Both the position numbers and the translations under genes were made by a program. The notes beneath the pieces are model-generated. The model worked only from the letters and a program-made list of their open reading frames with translations, was not told where the DNA came from and did not search any database. Of a DNA stretch of 64,000 bases, positions 24,888 to 41,591 are shown in pieces (position 1 is the first letter of the stretch; each line of letters opens with the position of its first letter). This stretch comes from Adineta ricciae (Eukaryota; Rotifera; Eurotatoria; Adinetida; Adinetidae): contig CAJNOJ010000339.1 of assembly GCA_905250025.1 (NCBI GenBank), positions 1 to 64,000 of the forward strand, in the 5' to 3' direction.

Positions 24888-26139
24888 CTACTGGGTTAAA
24901 CTAACTGACGGATTTTGGCGATCATCGATTTGATCTTTCAAATGATCAATAAATATGTTATACGGACAGAACTTGTCATTTGTCCACGGAATTGTTTGTA
25001 CTACATCATTGAATATCAATTGAATGAATGTTTTCGTTGGATCATGAATCGATTGGTATAATTTAATTAAAATGTAACTGGCAAACTCGGGCCAGATTTT
25101 ATCGAACAGATCAAATGCGATTTTCATTGATGCTATCGATGTATCATGCGTGGCATAGACAAAGAATTTGCAATAGGATTTGCTCTTATCGGTAGTAGAT
25201 AATAAGTCTTCGTGTAATCGATCGAAATTTTGTTTGACTAAATTAAGCATAAGGCCAACTGTTGTCTTAACAAATAATTCTTTTGTTAACGAGGTGTTTT
25301 CGTGAGTACCCATCAAGAGATACTCTATACCACAGTATTCATCAAACTTGTTCGATAATTCCTTCAGATCTTCAGGTACTGGAAAGTTATGCGCTAAAAA
25401 ATAAATAGTTTTGGATTTCATGAAGTGTGACTGAATATCGCTCACCTTCTCTTGATTTGATATCATCATGCAATTCAACAAAGCCATGTTCATACTCGGA
25501 GAGATTGATCTTTTTCAAGAATTCTCTTCTCGCCTTTTTCAATTCATGTTCATCATGTAACAATTCGTGTAGTTTCGATGGTTTTAATTTCTTTTCCAGA
25601 TCAGGGTACAATCGTGGATTAGGATACAATACCTCATTCACCCAACTATGTACTTGAATTTCAAATGGACCATTCGCGTGAATGTTTCCATTATCATCAG
25701 TGAACAATCCAGCAAGAAAACACCGGGCTGATTGGATTGTTCGATCAATGTAAGTTGAACGAGTGTAAATCAAATTTGGATCGTAAGTTTCAGGCAATAG
25801 TTTGTCTTTGACAATTAAATCCTGATGAATCTTCTTTCCAACTTCATAAAGTTGTTGCTCGCCGACAGTTGTCAATTGACCACAGAATGCAGCTCCGCCA
25901 TTCAATTTTCGAACATTGTGTTCGCCGATAAATTTTCGTTCGGAAACTGTATTTTCGTCATCTTTCAATATGGTCTTGATTTCCCATGTAGCTGGTTGGT
26001 AGTGATCCAAATGTAGTTCTTTGTCATATGTGACTTCATCAAGATTCGGAAGCATATTCAGAGGAGTCCGGGCACCATGACGGAAAAAAATTTGTGCACC
26101 GACTAACTTTAAATCTTCACGTTTGATGGCAGCTGACAT
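24888..26139 (-). CDS. Histidine acid phosphatase, ACP6-like
   Basis: Branch-2 histidine phosphatase, closest in pattern to lysophosphatidic acid phosphatase type 6. Two exons (25446-26139 and 24888-25393) with a 52-base intron encode 399 aa. The catalytic RHGARTPL motif is near residue 20, and the distal proton-donor motif HDTSIASM is in the C-terminal half. Other family features are CGQLTTVGEQQLYEVGK and YTRSTYIDRTIQSARCFLAG. There is no clear signal peptide: the N-terminus MSAAIKREDLKL is hydrophilic, so this is not an obvious secreted or lysosomal form. A TATA-like element lies about 105 bases upstream. The exact substrate is unknown. Confidence 0.87.
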
Positions 26140-26240
26140 TGATGATAACTGTGCTTAGTAGAAAACTTCTGGGTAAAAAGTCGCGACGTACTAGCCGTAG
26201 AAGTAAACAAATCTTTAGTCTTGATTCACGCTCGCACAGC

Positions 26241-26250
26241 TTTTATAAAG
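26241..26250 (-). promoter_or_regulatory. TATA-like element upstream of ACP6-like gene
   Basis: The minus strand reads CTTTATAAAA, about 105 bases upstream of the ATG at 26139, a plausible core promoter position with a short 5' UTR. Confidence 0.45.
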
Positions 26251-26943
26251 AACTACTCTCTGCACAACAACTGACATCTAGTTGGACTTCTGATTGGATG
26301 GAATACATGTTATGTTAATCATATTCTCTTTCCGTAATATAGTTTTCCCCCACCCCATTGCACAAAATCTCCCATTGCCAAGAAGTTCTCTTACTCTTTG
26401 TTATACTCCCAGATTTAGCCTTCTCCCATTTATTTCATGACGCGTATTGAAAATATGCGTCGCTCCAAAATGTGGGAGAAAATTGTTCTTATTCATGACT
26501 TTCTTGTCGCATTATGTGATGGTATTTGTTCATACTGATTTTGTCCCTCATATGATCGTCACTAAATCACACACACAGATTTTTCTCTTCGTCAAATCTA
26601 CGACAGATCAAATCATGATAATGTTACTTGTCTTTGAACTAGTCTATTGTGCCATTATAACAATTCATATTTATTATATATTGATGAAGTGCTCAACTTT
26701 GATTGAGACATGTATAGCAAACTTGAAAACGATCTGATTCCTATATATTGATCGAATATTTGCAATATGTATGAGAGAAAAAGAATGATCGTGAGAAGGG
26801 CAGACTCGGTATCGGCTTTCTTCAATTTGAATAACAATGATTAAGTAATATTAAAAACTTTCTTTATTTAGGTAGTTGAACTTCAAAATGAAAGTGATTT
26901 TTAAAAAAATTTGTAAATTGTAAAAAAGAAAAAAGGATCCTAG
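26251..26943. other. Intergenic region, dehydrogenase 3' end to ACP6-like promoter
   Basis: No gene is seen. The octamer TCTCCCAT occurs at 26368 and 26422, and its inverted core is at 26473-26479. The same octamer occurs upstream of the neighbouring dehydrogenase (see findings). Confidence 0.4.
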
Positions 26944-28386
26944 TTATAAGTAATTCTCATGTCGGATGAGTATCTTCAAATGATTGTGTACATTGACATC
27001 CGAATCATTTGCATCGTTCTCATCGAATAATTTCAACAATGGAATGATTGCCGGCATATCGAATGTAATATCTCGAAATGCACCTGTTAGATCGTGAACA
27101 ACATTTCCATCGAGCTTGTTGATAACCGATGTGGCTATTCGTCTGTACAGACAAAGTTCACTTCCGAGCATGAAATCTTCGTGCAATTCTTGAATTGATG
27201 TTTCAAAATCATCTTTAACATAACCAGATGTTCCCATGAAATACATGGATTTTGTTATCTGCGCATCCAAATTGAGTGCATAGTTAATCAGCTGCACACT
27301 GTGTTCATATCGATGAACAGTTTCGATATCAATTCCATTGATCACTGGTCGTACATCTCCATTTTTCATATCTATGCCTGAGAATAATAGAATCACACCG
27401 TTGTGCTTAATGAACTTGATCGCACTGTGAACATTTGCTTCTCGACTGCTTGTGGCAACAACGATCATATCAAACTGAATGTTATCTCCGAGTGCATCAA
27501 TTTCAACAACATCTGCTAGTAAGTTCGGTAGATTTTTCGCTAAATTTCGTCGTGTTGAATCAATATCTGTGATTGATACTTTGATATGAGGATATTTCTT
27601 CTGAATGTGCACTGCATGAATAATACCCATAGGACCAGTACCAAGAATGAGAATCGTTTCAATTGCATTTATGTTGAAATATGGTTGCTTTTGAAGTAGT
27701 TTATACCCACGTTGAACGCAAGCTAATGGTTCAATGAAAACCATTTGATCGTAATATTCGCTTGGATTAGTTGCTTTTTCGATAATTTCATTGGAGTTTG
27801 TAATTTTGTTCAATGTATATTCCGGAAAGTCCATTTCATCTGCAAATACACCATTCATGTGTATTCCCAGATGTTTCATTTCACAGCTTAGATTTGGTAC
27901 ACCATTTTTCAAACAATGATCGTTCGCTTCGACGAAATGTGGACCAAGAACAACTAAATCACCAACTTGTAAATCATTTCGTGTGTGCGTGTTGGATAGT
28001 TGAGCAATAAAGCCAATACCTTCGTGTCCGAGAACAATTGCTTGTGACACTCCACCTTTTTTCGTTCCGGCTAGTACACGTCGGTCGGAATTGCATATTT
28101 GAGAACGAACCGTTTTGACACGGCAATATCCAGCTAGTGGATTTGCTGTTAACTCGAACTGATCGCAGAAATCCGGAACCGAACTTTGGAAATCCGATAT
28201 AATCGCCTTAGTTGTTGGTATCGGACAAAAGATGATCAATTTGTCTGCTAAGATATTACTAATCAATGCCTTCAATTCAAGTTCATAACTATTCCATCGT
28301 GAGAAGCGTTGCTTTGGTGATGGATGGTCTTCATATGACAAATGTCTTTGAAGAAACACCATTGGCGAATTTACACGACTGTTCAT
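26944..28386 (-). CDS. Zinc-type medium-chain dehydrogenase
   Basis: A 480-aa intronless gene of the medium-chain dehydrogenase/reductase superfamily. The catalytic-domain motifs are SQICNSDRR (usual CGTD position) and GHEGIG. The family block EPLACVQRGY is followed by a Rossmann fold with LILGTGPMGIIHA and an acidic residue at the end of beta-2 (SITDID), which suggests NAD(H) preference. The structural-zinc lobe is reduced: only two cysteines (DHCLKNGVPNLSC) are seen where four are usual. The protein is longer than typical sorbitol or threonine dehydrogenases (about 350 aa) because of an N-terminal extension of about 80 residues and extra C-terminal sequence. The substrate cannot be named. 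The lack of introns beside intron-rich genes leaves horizontal origin or retroposition open. Confidence 0.82.
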   Translation of the reverse strand: MNSRVNSPMVFLQRHLSYEDHPSPKQRFSRWNSYELELKALISNILADKLIIFCPIPTTKAIISDFQSSVPDFCDQFELTANPLAGYCRVKTVRSQICNSDRRVLAGTKKGGVSQAIVLGHEGIGFIAQLSNTHTRNDLQVGDLVVLGPHFVEANDHCLKNGVPNLSCEMKHLGIHMNGVFADEMDFPEYTLNKITNSNEIIEKATNPSEYYDQMVFIEPLACVQRGYKLLQKQPYFNINAIETILILGTGPMGIIHAVHIQKKYPHIKVSITDIDSTRRNLAKNLPNLLADVVEIDALGDNIQFDMIVVATSSREANVHSAIKFIKHNGVILLFSGIDMKNGDVRPVINGIDIETVHRYEHSVQLINYALNLDAQITKSMYFMGTSGYVKDDFETSIQELHEDFMLGSELCLYRRIATSVINKLDGNVVHDLTGAFRDITFDMPAIIPLLKLFDENDANDSDVNVHNHLKILIRHENYL

Positions 28387-28466
28387 GGTTTTTTATGAGT
28401 TGCTTTGTGAATTCTAATGATTAAGATTAACTTAAATGATTATTATGATGAGAGATTTTGTGCAGT

Positions 28467-28475
28467 CTTTATATA
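28467..28475 (-). promoter_or_regulatory. TATA-like element upstream of dehydrogenase
   Basis: The minus strand reads TATATAAAG about 85 bases upstream of the ATG at 28386. Confidence 0.45.
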
Positions 28476-30322
28476 CATGGGCAAGGAAAGATTATCTTCC
28501 AACATATTCTGTTACGACAATTGAAAATAGCAAGATGGGAAGAAATGTTGAGCGGTGGTATATGTCGCGCTCTCCCATATCGTCAATTTTTTACTGCGTG
28601 TTTTCTGCGTATACCTTAAACCCTCCAGGTTCGTTTATCATGAATCATTGCAGAACATGGGAAAGAATAAATCCAGTGCGTCATTCTCCTTTCTGTCGCC
28701 TTCAGACGCATAACAAATGTCTACTGTGATGTAAATTATACTTACACAGTTCCTCTCCTGACTTGACAATGTCGCAGAAGATTTTATGTGCTGTATGCTT
28801 ATAAACAATGCGTTCTAGCATATAATAAAAGGCTAGAAAGTTTGATTAGGAATGCAGCACGGATTTCTGATCAAGTTCAGCATGGAAAACAAAGCTTTAT
28901 GATTTTTCTCAGTATAAAAAGTGTAAATCTTTTCATTTTTTGACCACAGGAAACGCTCTTCATGTTGGCATTCAGAAGTGCCATAGGCTTATCTCTCACA
29001 CAGTGATCATACAGGATAATTCCCAATGAGTAATTTATCATGTTTTCTTATGTGCTTTAAAACTCGCACGTAACAACGAAGTAAACGTGCTGGGAAAAAG
29101 AAACATGTAACTAAATTATTTTCGTCGTTTTTAATACAAAGATGCGTACCTAGAATCAGATTCTTTCTCCTGCATGCTGATTGTAATAATCATCAATGAT
29201 GGTGTTGCATATCTAACTTTTCACTTCTGCCTTTTCTCACAAAAAAAAGTCATTGCTATAGCATTTTCAATAATAAATTTCATCACTTCAACGAGTGTGT
29301 ATGCTACGCCCAAATCGACTCGTATATATTTGTGACTGATTTATGCATGTTTAATTGCAATTTACTTCGACATCATAGTGAAAAGTTTCTCCATTCAAAC
29401 GACTACTTGACAAAGTCCACCGCGTTTCTTTTCACCTCGACGTGTGAATGAAGTTATATGTCGATGGTCTGATCAGCGTAGATCTGTCAAGATAGCTAGA
29501 TATTGATATGAATATACATAACTTGAGAATGCAAAGATCAACAAGATGATAAATGATCGTACAAATCAGAAAGAATGACACGATTGACGATGATCGTCGA
29601 AAAAAAACTAGACACTTCTTTTTCTCTTTCTCGCGATACCATACGAATGTCTGTCGATCAAAATGCACTTTTTGCAATCGTACAGTATGAGTAAACTGTT
29701 AAACGAAAAAGAAATTCATCGATCTAAACGCTTGTTGATAGTGACGGTTTTTTTTTTCGTTTACAAAGCGACGACGAAAGGTTTGTTCTGAGTAAACAAC
29801 GCTCGTTTATTCATCGATTTCACATTCCAGCAATTCGAACAGTCGATTACTATTGCCGAGCAACACACGAGAGCGTACCATATGTTTCTAGATACATACT
29901 AACATCAGTTTTTTTTCTCTTTCTCCTGCTTTCTCTATTTCTATGTTCTGCATCTGATGGCCTCATTTGGCTTTTTCTTGCGTAGTCTGCTTATTCTTTC
30001 GTTCGTACTCACGAGCACTTTTTTCTTTTCCTCACTATGCCTGTGACAATGTTCTTTCGACGACTACTGCTGATTCATTAATGATTGGTTGAAAGAGAAA
30101 GAACAAAGCGTCTCTGGCAATAATTCTATGTTCTGTCTCGTACTACTAACTCATTGAACATTCTCTTTGCCTCATTTCTTTTACTCGCTGCTTTTTTTCC
30201 TCCTTCCTTGCCACATTTTATGAATGTTAAGATATTTCTCCGCTTCTTCCTTCTTTCTCATCAGGCGATTTCCTCTAAACCTCCAACAATACGGAATTCA
30301 GTGAAGTAAACAATAAATTAAT
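28476..30322. other. Divergent intergenic region, dehydrogenase / membrane protein
   Basis: About 1.8 kb without a supported gene. It is AT-rich with pyrimidine tracts. TCTCCCAT occurs at 28571-28578, about 185 bases upstream of the dehydrogenase ATG. Confidence 0.45.
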
Positions 30323-31737
30323 ATGTTCGTTATTCAATTGCTGTTCATTTTATTAATCACCTCATTAATTGAGATCAGTTTTTCACAAAATCAACTGACA
30401 AAAACATCAACGTTGTCTACCGTTGTTCTCAATAGTAATGCCAATAAAACAGTTGGAATAGTAAGCCAAATATCCTTTCAAGCTACTAATCGTGTCGGTT
30501 CATTGTTTTGTAGGTTTCCAATGCGAATATTCCCCGTACTCCAGAAGATAAGTCGAAAGCATCGTCCGAGGACCCCTCCGACAGCAAAGCGGAAACTGAT
30601 TTGATAAAAGATGAGATTTCTGTAAATTCTCTATTGGAACAAGAGGAAGAACAAGCTGTAATTGACGTTCCTGAACTTCATCATGGTCCACACTATGAGT
30701 TAGATTGGGAATTTATCGATAAAGACACCATTCGCGTAACGTTCGATCTCTATTCAATTCCAAGTTCATTAGTCGAAAACAATATCTACTCCGATAAGAA
30801 TGAACGAAAGTATAGTTTATTAGCATTGATGGCTTCGATGCCAACTCGACCACTGAAATCCATCACTTCGCTACAATATTTCGTTTTCATCATTCGACCG
30901 TACCATAAAAACCGTGAAATTGTTCTAAAAATGGAAAAACTAAGCATTAAAAACACGTCAACGAATCCATATCCTCACTTTTCCAATGCATTGTCATTAA
31001 CAGCATTGAACCATCATGAAAAATACAGTGTTTGTATATCATACTATCAATCCAACGTATCGGTAAAAGTACCCGATTTACTACTCTGTCAAGATGTTAT
31101 TAACGATTATGCAAAATTTGCTGAACTAAGAACAGATGCTAAGCATGGACTTCTTTTCATAACAACACAATATTCGATCATTCTCGCGCTTCTTGTCGTT
31201 TTACAAAGTGTTTTTACACTACGAAAGCGTCGTATAGCACAAACGGTGGCTCGACAGATAGCTGCGACTGCAAATACTATTCGCTCTACACTTTCGTCCG
31301 TCAGTTTGGTACGACAATCGTTCTCATCGTTGGACGCAGCGAACGAACAGCAGCACCATCAGAACAACTCCAGTAATCAAATCGTTCAACGTGAACCGAC
31401 GGTCACGGAAGAAACCAAATTGAAAAAACGAATTATTTCTTCGCCTGCCATCGTTCTATGTGAACCATCAATATCGACGGAGAATGATCCGACGAGTATG
31501 GATGAAAATGAACCATTCCTTAAACGAGTACCAAGTAAAAATCACGTCCATTTTCTCCTTGGTCCCAACGAAGAAGATGAGGATACAATAAATGATGACG
31601 TTTCTTCGAATCAACCACCAACAACTACATCTGTAGAACCATACAGTGATCAATCCGATGCCCTCCTCTCCATGGCACATATCTTAGATACAAATAAGCC
31701 ATGGTCCCGACACGGTCAACAAACATCCCCAGTTTAA
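30323..31737 (+). CDS. Orphan type I membrane protein with FN3-like ectodomain
   Basis: I do not recognise this gene. Two exons (30323-30460 and 30514-31737) encode 453 aa. It starts with a clear signal peptide (FVIQLLFILLITSLIEISFS). A Ser/Thr- and acid-rich linker follows, then a region of about 150 residues ending in LSLTALNHHEKYSVCISYYQ, which looks like the last strands of a fibronectin type III domain. One membrane segment (STTQYSIILALLVVLQSVF-like, near 31160-31215) is followed by the stop-transfer sequence TLRKRR. The cytoplasmic tail of about 170 residues is rich in Ser, Gln and Asn. N-glycosylation sites (NKT, NTS, NVS) lie in the ectodomain. A receptor or adhesion role is possible but unproven. 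Confidence 0.75.
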
Positions 31738-31780
31738 CTATTTTACAACATGTCTTTCATGTTTCCATCTCTTATCTATT

Positions 31781-31786
31781 AATAAA
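31781..31786 (+). terminator. Poly(A) signal AATAAA of orphan membrane protein
   Basis: AATAAA lies 44 bases after the stop codon, followed by a (TA)n run at about 31800-31817. Confidence 0.6.
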
Positions 31787-31799
31787 AGTATTGTGCTCA

Positions 31800-31817
31800 T
31801 TATATATATATATATAT
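31800..31817. repeat. (TA)n microsatellite
   Basis: A short TA run in the convergent gap between the orphan membrane protein and the USP7-type gene. Confidence 0.8.
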
Positions 31818-32034
31818 TAACAATAAAAATAGAAGCAAATCGTACGTATACATCAAGATAGGAAAAATATAAGCGAATGCATTTCGAATTTCAATCCAAA
31901 ATTCATTGACAGAACGTCAAGAAAAACACGTTGGAAGAAGCAAAGAGAGAATCAAAAAAGTGAATTGATCTATTCATTTGTCGAGAATACACGCTTGAAA
32001 AAGATTTTTTTAACAGAAAATAAAGTGTTATTTA

Positions 32035-37073
<5,039 letters not shown>

Positions 37074-37544
37074 CTAATTGTGTAATCTCAACTCATTGTG
37101 TAGAATCATCATGAGTTGTGAGCCCTTTTCAGATTACTTTGAATAAATATTCTGATCTAGAATGAAACTTGAAAGTCTAACATCAGGTTTTGGATAAGTC
37201 GGAAATTTCCGTCTACTTATTTATTTATTTATTTGGGCTTTTTTCGTTATTCTTATGAAATTCTTTACAACTAACTCCATCTATACCGAGCAAGCTGCTA
37301 GCAAGTTTTTTTTTCTTTCTGACAAATGAACGCATTTTACACCTGATGGCAGGCGGTAGAATTGGAAAATAAATTGTAAAAAGATTTAGTTATGTTAATT
37401 GGCGCCATCTGACGAATTGTCAAACGAATATATATAGTTATAAGTGTTGTTTTCTTATTTTTCTGTACTCTCCTTCCATACCATAGGCAACGATCAACGA
37501 GAGCAAAAGCAAAGCCCATTTCGTTCTACTCATTCATAATAGAA
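37074..37544. promoter_or_regulatory. Divergent intergenic region, USP7 / ADA
   Basis: About 470 bases between divergent starts. It contains a TTTA tandem run near 37217 and a pyrimidine tract ending in AG at 37485, 60 bases before the ADA ATG. No TATA box is clear. Confidence 0.4.
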
Positions 37545-39199
37545 ATGAGTCAAACAACAGCAGAGAATCAAGAAGATAAAGCATTACCGGGAACATTAAT
37601 TCAACCTGTTTCCGATATTTTGGCTCACGATGAACATTCTGACCATCATCTCCATCATTATCATCATCGTTATTCACTCAGCTACGCTCCAGCTTCATTA
37701 GTTGAGGTAAGATTTCCCTCTATCAAACTAATATACTGACGCTATGACTTTGACCATCCAGCTTCATATTCATCTCGACGGATCTTTTCGTCATACAACA
37801 TTATTCGAATTGGCACAAGACAAAGGTGGAAGATCTATTCGATTCTCTTTCATCAAGCAGAATAATCCTTTCTCTTCTAGGCATTCAGCTCCCAAATGGA
37901 ATGGAAACAACGTTAGAAAATTTCATGCCGTAATCTGATCTTGTTTTTGTTTTGTATTATCGCTTAGAACAAAATATCTTTATCTATACTAGATACATTT
38001 GTATTCAATCAGCGTGTCGATCGCTTGCTGAATTTCTCGAGAAATTTCCTTTCTTCACACCGATTGTTGCGGGAGATAGTGACGCACTCGAACGTGTCGC
38101 ATACGAATTCGTCGAAGATCAGGCAATTCAAGGTGTACTCTACACCGAAACACGATACAATCCACATTATTTTACTGCTGATAAACTCACACCGGAGCAG
38201 GTTCGAATTCGATGAATAGAAAAGACAAAAAAAAAGTGAGACGTTTTGCTTATTTGGTTCCATAGGTCGTTCAGGCAATAAATAAAGGTCTTCATCGTGG
38301 AATCAAAGAGTTTTCGGTTGACGTTCGAACGATTTTATGTTGTATACGACAACATCCCGAATGGTACGTTTGAAATTCGAGATACACCTGTTTCACTTTC
38401 CCTCCATTGATAACTTATCTCAAATACTATTGATGTATTTGATAACATACACACCTATTCACACTCGATGAATCAAAGAAAACTATTTTAATTAAATTTC
38501 CTCTACAGGTCAATGGAAGTTGTTGATTTAGCAGAAAAATATCGTTCAGCAGGTGTAGTTGGCATTGATATCGCTGGTGACGAGCACAATTATCCAATAG
38601 CTCCCCATGTACCTGCATTTAAACGTGCTCAACAATTGGGAATCCATCGTACAGTCCATGCAGGTGAAACAGGTTCAGCTGAATCTGTTCGCGAAGCAAT
38701 TGAACTCTGTCACGCTGAACGCATTGGTCACGGTTATGCCATCATCGACGATCCATCTGTGTATAATCTCGTTCGTCATCATGATATTCATCTAGAATGT
38801 TGTTTAACGTCTTCCATTCAAACAAATGCCATCGCTAAATACATTCCGCAAGATAGCGAAATGAGCGAGAAACACTTCGTTATCAATGGTCACGAAACAA
38901 AAACCAAATTACATTCGCACGTTCGCTCAAGAAAAGAGATCTGGCATCCGATTCATCATTTCGCTCGTGATAGCTTGAATTTTTCTTTGTCATGTGACGA
39001 TCCATCGGTTTTACAGATAACGAATGAACATGAAAACGAACATGCACTCTCAGATTTGAAGTTATCACCTGCACAATTAACGCAATGCGTGTTCAATGCA
39101 GCTCGTTCCACATTTTTGAATGATCAAGAGCAGAAAATCTTAATTCGCCGTTTACTATCGAATTATATTCCGCATCAAGTCCGGGAAAAACATATGTAA
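37545..39199 (+). CDS. ADA: Adenosine deaminase
   Basis: Zinc enzyme converting adenosine to inosine in purine salvage. Six exons (37545-37706, 37762-37825, 37881-37929, 37993-38200, 38266-38363, 38509-39199) encode 423 aa. The N-terminal extension of about 50 residues is His-rich (HDEHSDHHLHHYHHR) and is not part of the usual enzyme. Zinc ligands and catalytic residues are all visible: HIHLDGSF (two His), HRTVHAGETGS (His and Glu), RIGHGY (His), and the Asp pair in SLSCDDPSVL. The usual SLNTDDP is SLSCDDP here, a change beside the metal ligand. The block ECCLTSSIQTNA is close to that of typical ADAs. About 18 extra residues precede WHPIHHF. Confidence 0.94.
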
Positions 39200-39255
39200 T
39201 CAGTAGTCTAGTATATCGATTTTAATCGTTGTACCTTGCGTAAAATTAATTCTTC

Positions 39256-39261
39256 AATAAA
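39256..39261 (+). terminator. Poly(A) signal AATAAA of ADA
   Basis: AATAAA lies 57 bases after the ADA stop codon. Confidence 0.6.
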
Positions 39262-40200
39262 AGTAAATTCTAATCATATCTTTCGAAAGATCCCGACGAA
39301 AAAAAAACAGCATCTAGACTGTTTACACAATTCCAGGTGTATGACATGCACGACTATTTAAAGTATTTTTCATTTTCTTTTAAAATATGCCTATGAGTGT
39401 TGTGTTCTTTTCCTTTCAAATCATTCTAATTAATTTCACACGCCAAAGAACTTTGCGCGATCGATGATGTCAATCACGCTTCTATCGGACGAGTGCTCTT
39501 CAATCAACAAGACTATTTTCGAAGTAATCTTGACGTAGAAAACTGTTACAGTCTGTAATTTCTTCTATTCGTCAAGCATTTTCTCTTCGTGAAATTCTTA
39601 TGCAATTGTTGTAAGGAGATTTCATAAGCAAGTTTGCATATGTCGAAATTATTTTTCTTGTATAAATGCATCCGTCAGTTTTAACCACAATTTTCAATTG
39701 TTACAGTACAAGTAAGAAATGTCAAATTCACGATAGATGTCTCAGATGTGTATTGAACGACTGAATTGTGATTTGAACTGACTGTACAGCCAATAAAAAG
39801 TGTTTAATTGAGAATAAAGAGCAGAAGAAGAAGAAAAGGAAAAAATCGATTGATCGATCCGATCAGTCGAGTGCATAAAGAAACAAGAAATACAAAAAAA
39901 AAAGAGGAATTTTATTCAATTCTGTAAGTTACAAAGACTTTTTTCAAAATGCATCTTGAAGGAATAGAAAGAGAAAAAAAAGCTAGGGACCATCATGCTC
40001 TGACGTGTATCTGCGCTGGCGAAGGAGAGCAGAAGGAGAAGAAAAAGAAAAGGAGTCTACTTCTGGCAATTCAGCATATTTCATTCTCAATTTATTTACT
40101 TGAAACATATGGAGAAATAAATAATCAATAAAAAATCGTATTTGTTTTTCGCTATTTTGCAGATTAATCATGTCAATTAAATCACTATTCGATTGAAGAT
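39262..40200. other. Intergenic region, ADA to Ser/Pro-rich gene
   Basis: No supported gene. It is AT-rich with A-runs. A pyrimidine tract ending in AG at 40162 lies 39 bases before the next ATG and may be a splice acceptor. Confidence 0.45.
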
Positions 40201-41591
40201 ATGTCAACAGCTGCTTATCGAAGCGCTCACTCATCACGATCTTTTAATCGACAGCATCCTCGAAAATCATCAATTACTAATTCGATTCTCCCAAGCATGA
40301 CAAACAATTCCGCAAAAACCGTTCGTCCACCTATTCCACCCATCCGAGAATCATTGTCAACAAATGCAATTAGCCCATCGCAAACGTCTTCACCCGTTGT
40401 TTCATCACCCTCACTTCCTGTTAAGAAATTCGCTCTACAAAATACAATTGAGAAGCAACCTTACACGTTCAGTAATCCTCCACGTGAACTCCAGAGACAG
40501 TCAATCCAAAATATGAAATATCTTCGCGATAAACGTTTGCGTCAACGTGTCTCATCCGCTCCCGACGAAAATTCTCGTCAGAATTCACCACGTTCAATTC
40601 TCAATCAACAAAAGCCATTATCAGCAAATGAATCAGCAACACCACGTTTACATGACGATAATCTCATTCCACCACTACCACTAAATCAATCAATCAAACG
40701 CGATGAACAACAAAAGACTTCATTAAATGCTCTACTGAAAGAACAAGAACGATCCAAAGTTCCTAAAGCCGTACAGAAACGACGGATCATTTTACTCTTT
40801 CGCCGTGTACCTCCCTCGTCCACGCCACCCGTCCTATCACCGAGACAACAACCGAATTCGTCCCCAGACAAACAGGAGAAAATCTCAAATGATGTTCTTC
40901 AGCAAGATAAGAAATTAATCGATGACCTTCACCATCCGACAAATAATCAAAGTAAATATAGACGATTACTTTTTTGACAAAAGACAATCGAGTAATTGTT
41001 TTCTTCTTTTTAGCATCTTCAACACCAGACTCGTACCCTAATGATCCATTCTACGGTTTCGATCAAGCGGAAATTGCTGATTCGAAGCAAATAGCTGCTA
41101 TACTTGCTAATATGCAATCATTAGACGAATGGATACCGAACGCAGCCAATGGCGGCACATCTCCCCGACACCAACACAAAAGTTTTGATCCGAAAAAATA
41201 CGAATACGTTGCAAATAGCTCCTTCGATACAGCAACATTCAAACTATCGCCTCGCACCTTGAAACCTGCCGAGGACCTCGCAGCACGTTCGCGATTCTCG
41301 CAAAACTATCGCTACGAAATGCTTTCGAGTGCCAATGCACAGATTCCGCCATTGATGGCGTCCATCGTAGCAGAAAATAATAGTACAATGGGCACAGGAA
41401 GTAGTAACGATAAAACATATACATTCCGACTCAATCCCACAGCTACAATGAAAAAACACGGTTCACTCGATGATTTGGAATCAATTTCATCGAACATGGA
41501 TGGGGAACAAGTTCAGTTATGTTTCGATGAAATACTTAGATGCTTTTACGATCCTTACACGGGCAACTATTATGAAATAACGTCTGCTTAA
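40201..41591 (+). CDS. Uncharacterised Ser/Pro-rich protein
   Basis: I do not recognise this gene. Two exons (40201-40951 and 41014-41591, 62-base intron) encode 442 aa. The N-terminal 250 residues are mostly disordered and rich in Ser, Pro, Asn, Gln and basic residues, with a short Lys/Arg-rich helix (MKYLRDKRLRQR). The second exon has the more ordered-looking sequence FYGFDQAEIADSKQIAAIL and a tail LCFDEILRCFYDPYTGNYYE. The YDPYTGNYYE string looks like a conserved short motif. There is no signal peptide or membrane segment. An intracellular scaffold or cytoskeletal role is possible; nothing visible decides this. Confidence 0.72.
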
